Origin: Clostridiaceae bacterium
GTDB taxonomy: Bacteria > Bacillota > Clostridia > Oscillospirales > Acutalibacteraceae
Direction of reading: 5' to 3'
DNA: 6,819 bases
Assembly: GCA_904501705.1 (NCBI GenBank)
Contig: CAJGCA010000075.1
Coordinates: 1-6,819 of the forward strand
The notes below the pieces were generated by a model. The model was not told where the DNA came from and made no database searches. It saw only the letters and a program-made list of their open reading frames with translations. Positions 6,201-6,819 of this stretch are shown here, piece after piece; positions within the stretch are counted from its first letter, which is position 1, and every line of letters begins with the position of its first letter. Made by a program: the position numbers and the translations under genes.

Positions 6201-6819
6201 ATTACCAAAAAAAGTATAAGTAGAATAATCGGCAACATTAATGTTCGTGGTAAAGGTATGATGTCCCTGTTGCAAATAGGCAGAGTGGGTTGCTTCATCA
6301 ACTAACAACATATCTTTATTGTTGCCGATGCAAACGTAGATCGGGGACTGCTCCGGCATATAGTAGTCGAAGGTGTACTGAACGGTGCCGGTCCGCGCGG
6401 TTATTTTTAGGTTATGGGGACGGTACAGAATTTCTCTGCCATAATCCGCAGATGACATCAAGCTCGAATAATCAATAGCGGGATTATCGAAATCAAAATG
6501 ATAAACCTTACCTGTCGGGTCTTCCACCTTCACTTCAAAGGTGGCCATCAAATAGGTCTTATAGGTTACTAAGAGCGTCTGCGTGCCGGCGGTGTTGGTA
6601 TCAAAGCCGGTGACAGAGAAGTTGTCCGTGACGGTCTCAACGGTATTGTCGTTCTTGTCATACCAGGTAACCGACAAACCTTCGGTATTCAACTCCTCGC
6701 CGACCCAGTACTCAGTCTTATCCGGCATCGTCGTTACCGCAAGGGTATCGTCCATATAGGGATACCAGCCGTAGGTGGAAAGGGGGTCAGACGGGTCAGA
6801 CGTCTTAAAACCATAGGTA
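3252..6819 (-). CDS. Large modular surface-type protein ending in a beta-helix, N-terminus off window
   Basis: The frame is open to the right edge, so the true start lies beyond; 21 codons precede the Met encoded at 6755, from which residues are counted. Residues 1-80 are a bacterial Ig-like domain (Big_3 type: KTEYWVGEELNTEGLSVTWY...TAGTQTLLVTY). Residues about 83-228 and 264-396 are two related modules, each opening with Y-x-F-D-F and closing with YVWN, probably beta-sandwich binding modules. Residues about 430-597 (YGAQIRTDKALRFIAAIKG...YTGVLTNVPRSAWEETISARAYVQ) match an uncharacterised domain common in clostridial surface proteins. Residues about 644-1167 are a beta-helix homologous to the whole downstream gene, including LCLKYTGAHGI, NCEIGWIGGSIM, IYQCYDAG and RFAGYEF. 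Secretion is likely from the domain set, but any signal peptide is out of view; no LPXTG, S-layer or dockerin signal is seen at the C-terminus. It ends in DPDKAAAIFYK, like the neighbour's DKNPAKVVFYHK. A role on complex glycans is plausible; activity is unknown. Confidence 0.92.
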   Translation of the reverse strand, partial: TYGFKTSDPSDPLSTYGWYPYMDDTLAVTTMPDKTEYWVGEELNTEGLSVTWYDKNDNTVETVTDNFSVTGFDTNTAGTQTLLVTYKTYLMATFEVKVEDPTGKVYHFDFDNPAIDYSSLMSSADYGREILYRPHNLKITARTGTVQYTFDYYMPEQSPIYVCIGNNKDMLLVDEATHSAYLQQGHHTFTTNINVADYSTYTFFGNILIAFATSCNTKADKIGGVSDGMFGGDSLLPKDIYVWNVKMTNTDGSTIGTSYSDDAGVAKDYVTLTDAFDKWTMVDKEYVYDFDFSQLTEYGNPSVLVAPKYSIYKKNETTKTNEYTISFEYFLPEAKALITAFFDNGDDGFANADGGKALRNIAEGENNDYLLEAGRHTFKAVITREMFSKQTNMIPFLRFELNYGDGSVPSKLYVWNLNFSCTSGTEVNLGNLVAGMPASPLSSEAKVTRTSIPIANLDTEVELDMYGAQIRTDKALRFIAAIKGASITRQDDGLALYDNTATITIGGISYTVTGAGILYGRDVKIADLGKAPEDALAFAQDGTLPSNVFKIHAKKLQKEEHHDKFLGENIDGVVYTGVLTNVPRSAWEETISARAYVQAEDEAGNAITFYGEVISRSLNDMNVATQPNNLRPNEKLQSTDEMEEKAAQFKTENFGDGNTDITGITAENIVYVDSTYTGGNSDGSFEHPYTTLAQVNELTTAGDKNSQKAVLFKRGGEYRGQLKAKSYTTYGAYGDLEKAKPLINGSQMNYAELPAYTYGQEVTATGANGLYWQQLAPAFGNRWQLVGMGDYLTDLDNSDTDVGNNVGNMFFFDKETGEMLAYGSKSMKSDIYQDYEFYHEYAVRDFVADGDNKGKVENLELGDLFVYLPGKMTPADFGKIEIVSKMPIIVGESTETTTLRDVHIDNLCLKYTGAHGISFTSKIEYRPVTAVSVKNCEIGWIGGSIMRFNNGTTSDYSDDVDVRLGNGIEFYGNCDGVTVQNNWIYQCYDAGYSNQGVGEIAQNISVTENLIEYCAYSIEIWANATTGLIEDCRYNGNFMRFAGYEFERDNRIGGSLSAISHVNFMSGAKPCHNVTVNDNIFDTSYVSMLVMGYPNSTVKNTLNDKWTLGDMALLLGVDSVDFTADVIGATVSHNTWVQGYDRYSKLAYLLGNDSIADEEEQLAAGSQSDMNTNISTIDPDKAAAIFYK
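6785..6802. repeat. Two tandem 9-bp repeats coding for an SDP-SDP linker
   Basis: GGTCAGACG occurs twice in exact tandem. On the minus strand it encodes Ser-Asp-Pro repeated (KTSDPSDPLS), a flexible interdomain linker just before the Ig-like domain. Such short in-frame repeats can vary in copy number by slippage. Confidence 0.6.

Overview
The window looks like chromosomal DNA from an anaerobic, probably gut- or rumen-associated member of the Clostridia (Firmicutes). Three things point there: the anaerobe-type peroxide-defence genes (PerR-like regulator, rubredoxin-first rubrerythrin, flavin-reductase-like protein), the strong AGGAGG-type ribosome sites with a textbook sigma-A promoter, and a large modular beta-helix protein of the kind such bacteria place at the cell surface. 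All genes lie on the minus strand, so transcription runs from 6819 towards 1.

Right part (6819 to about 3180): a very large protein, cut off at its N-terminus by the window edge. It carries an Ig-like domain, two copies of a beta-sandwich-like module, a domain typical of clostridial surface proteins, and a C-terminal right-handed parallel beta-helix. A strong intrinsic terminator (3173-3212) ends it. Middle (3182 to about 1384): a candidate promoter drives a 480-residue stand-alone version of the same beta-helix. Its stop codon overlaps (ATGA) the start of a third family member, which is broken: about 70 codons survive, with a frameshift after codon 10, an internal deletion and a perfect 17-bp inverted repeat. 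A second intrinsic terminator (1384-1430) closes this unit.

Left part (1365 to 1): a peroxide-stress operon. A TTGACA-17-TATTAT promoter has a perfect 9-1-9 palindrome over its start point. It leads into a PerR-type Fur-family repressor, then an N-terminal-rubredoxin ('reverse') rubrerythrin, then a flavin-reductase-like protein that runs off the left edge. The likely logic is autoregulation: PerR represses the operon until peroxide inactivates it, and the rubrerythrin then reduces peroxide with electrons supplied through flavin/rubredoxin partners.

The points most worth a second look are the three-member beta-helix family in different states (modular, minimal and decayed), the inverted repeat in the decayed copy, the unusual junction between rubrerythrin and the flavin reductase (no normal start codon), and the duplicated unclassified module in the large protein. 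I see no RNA genes, CRISPR arrays, insertion sequences or phage genes.
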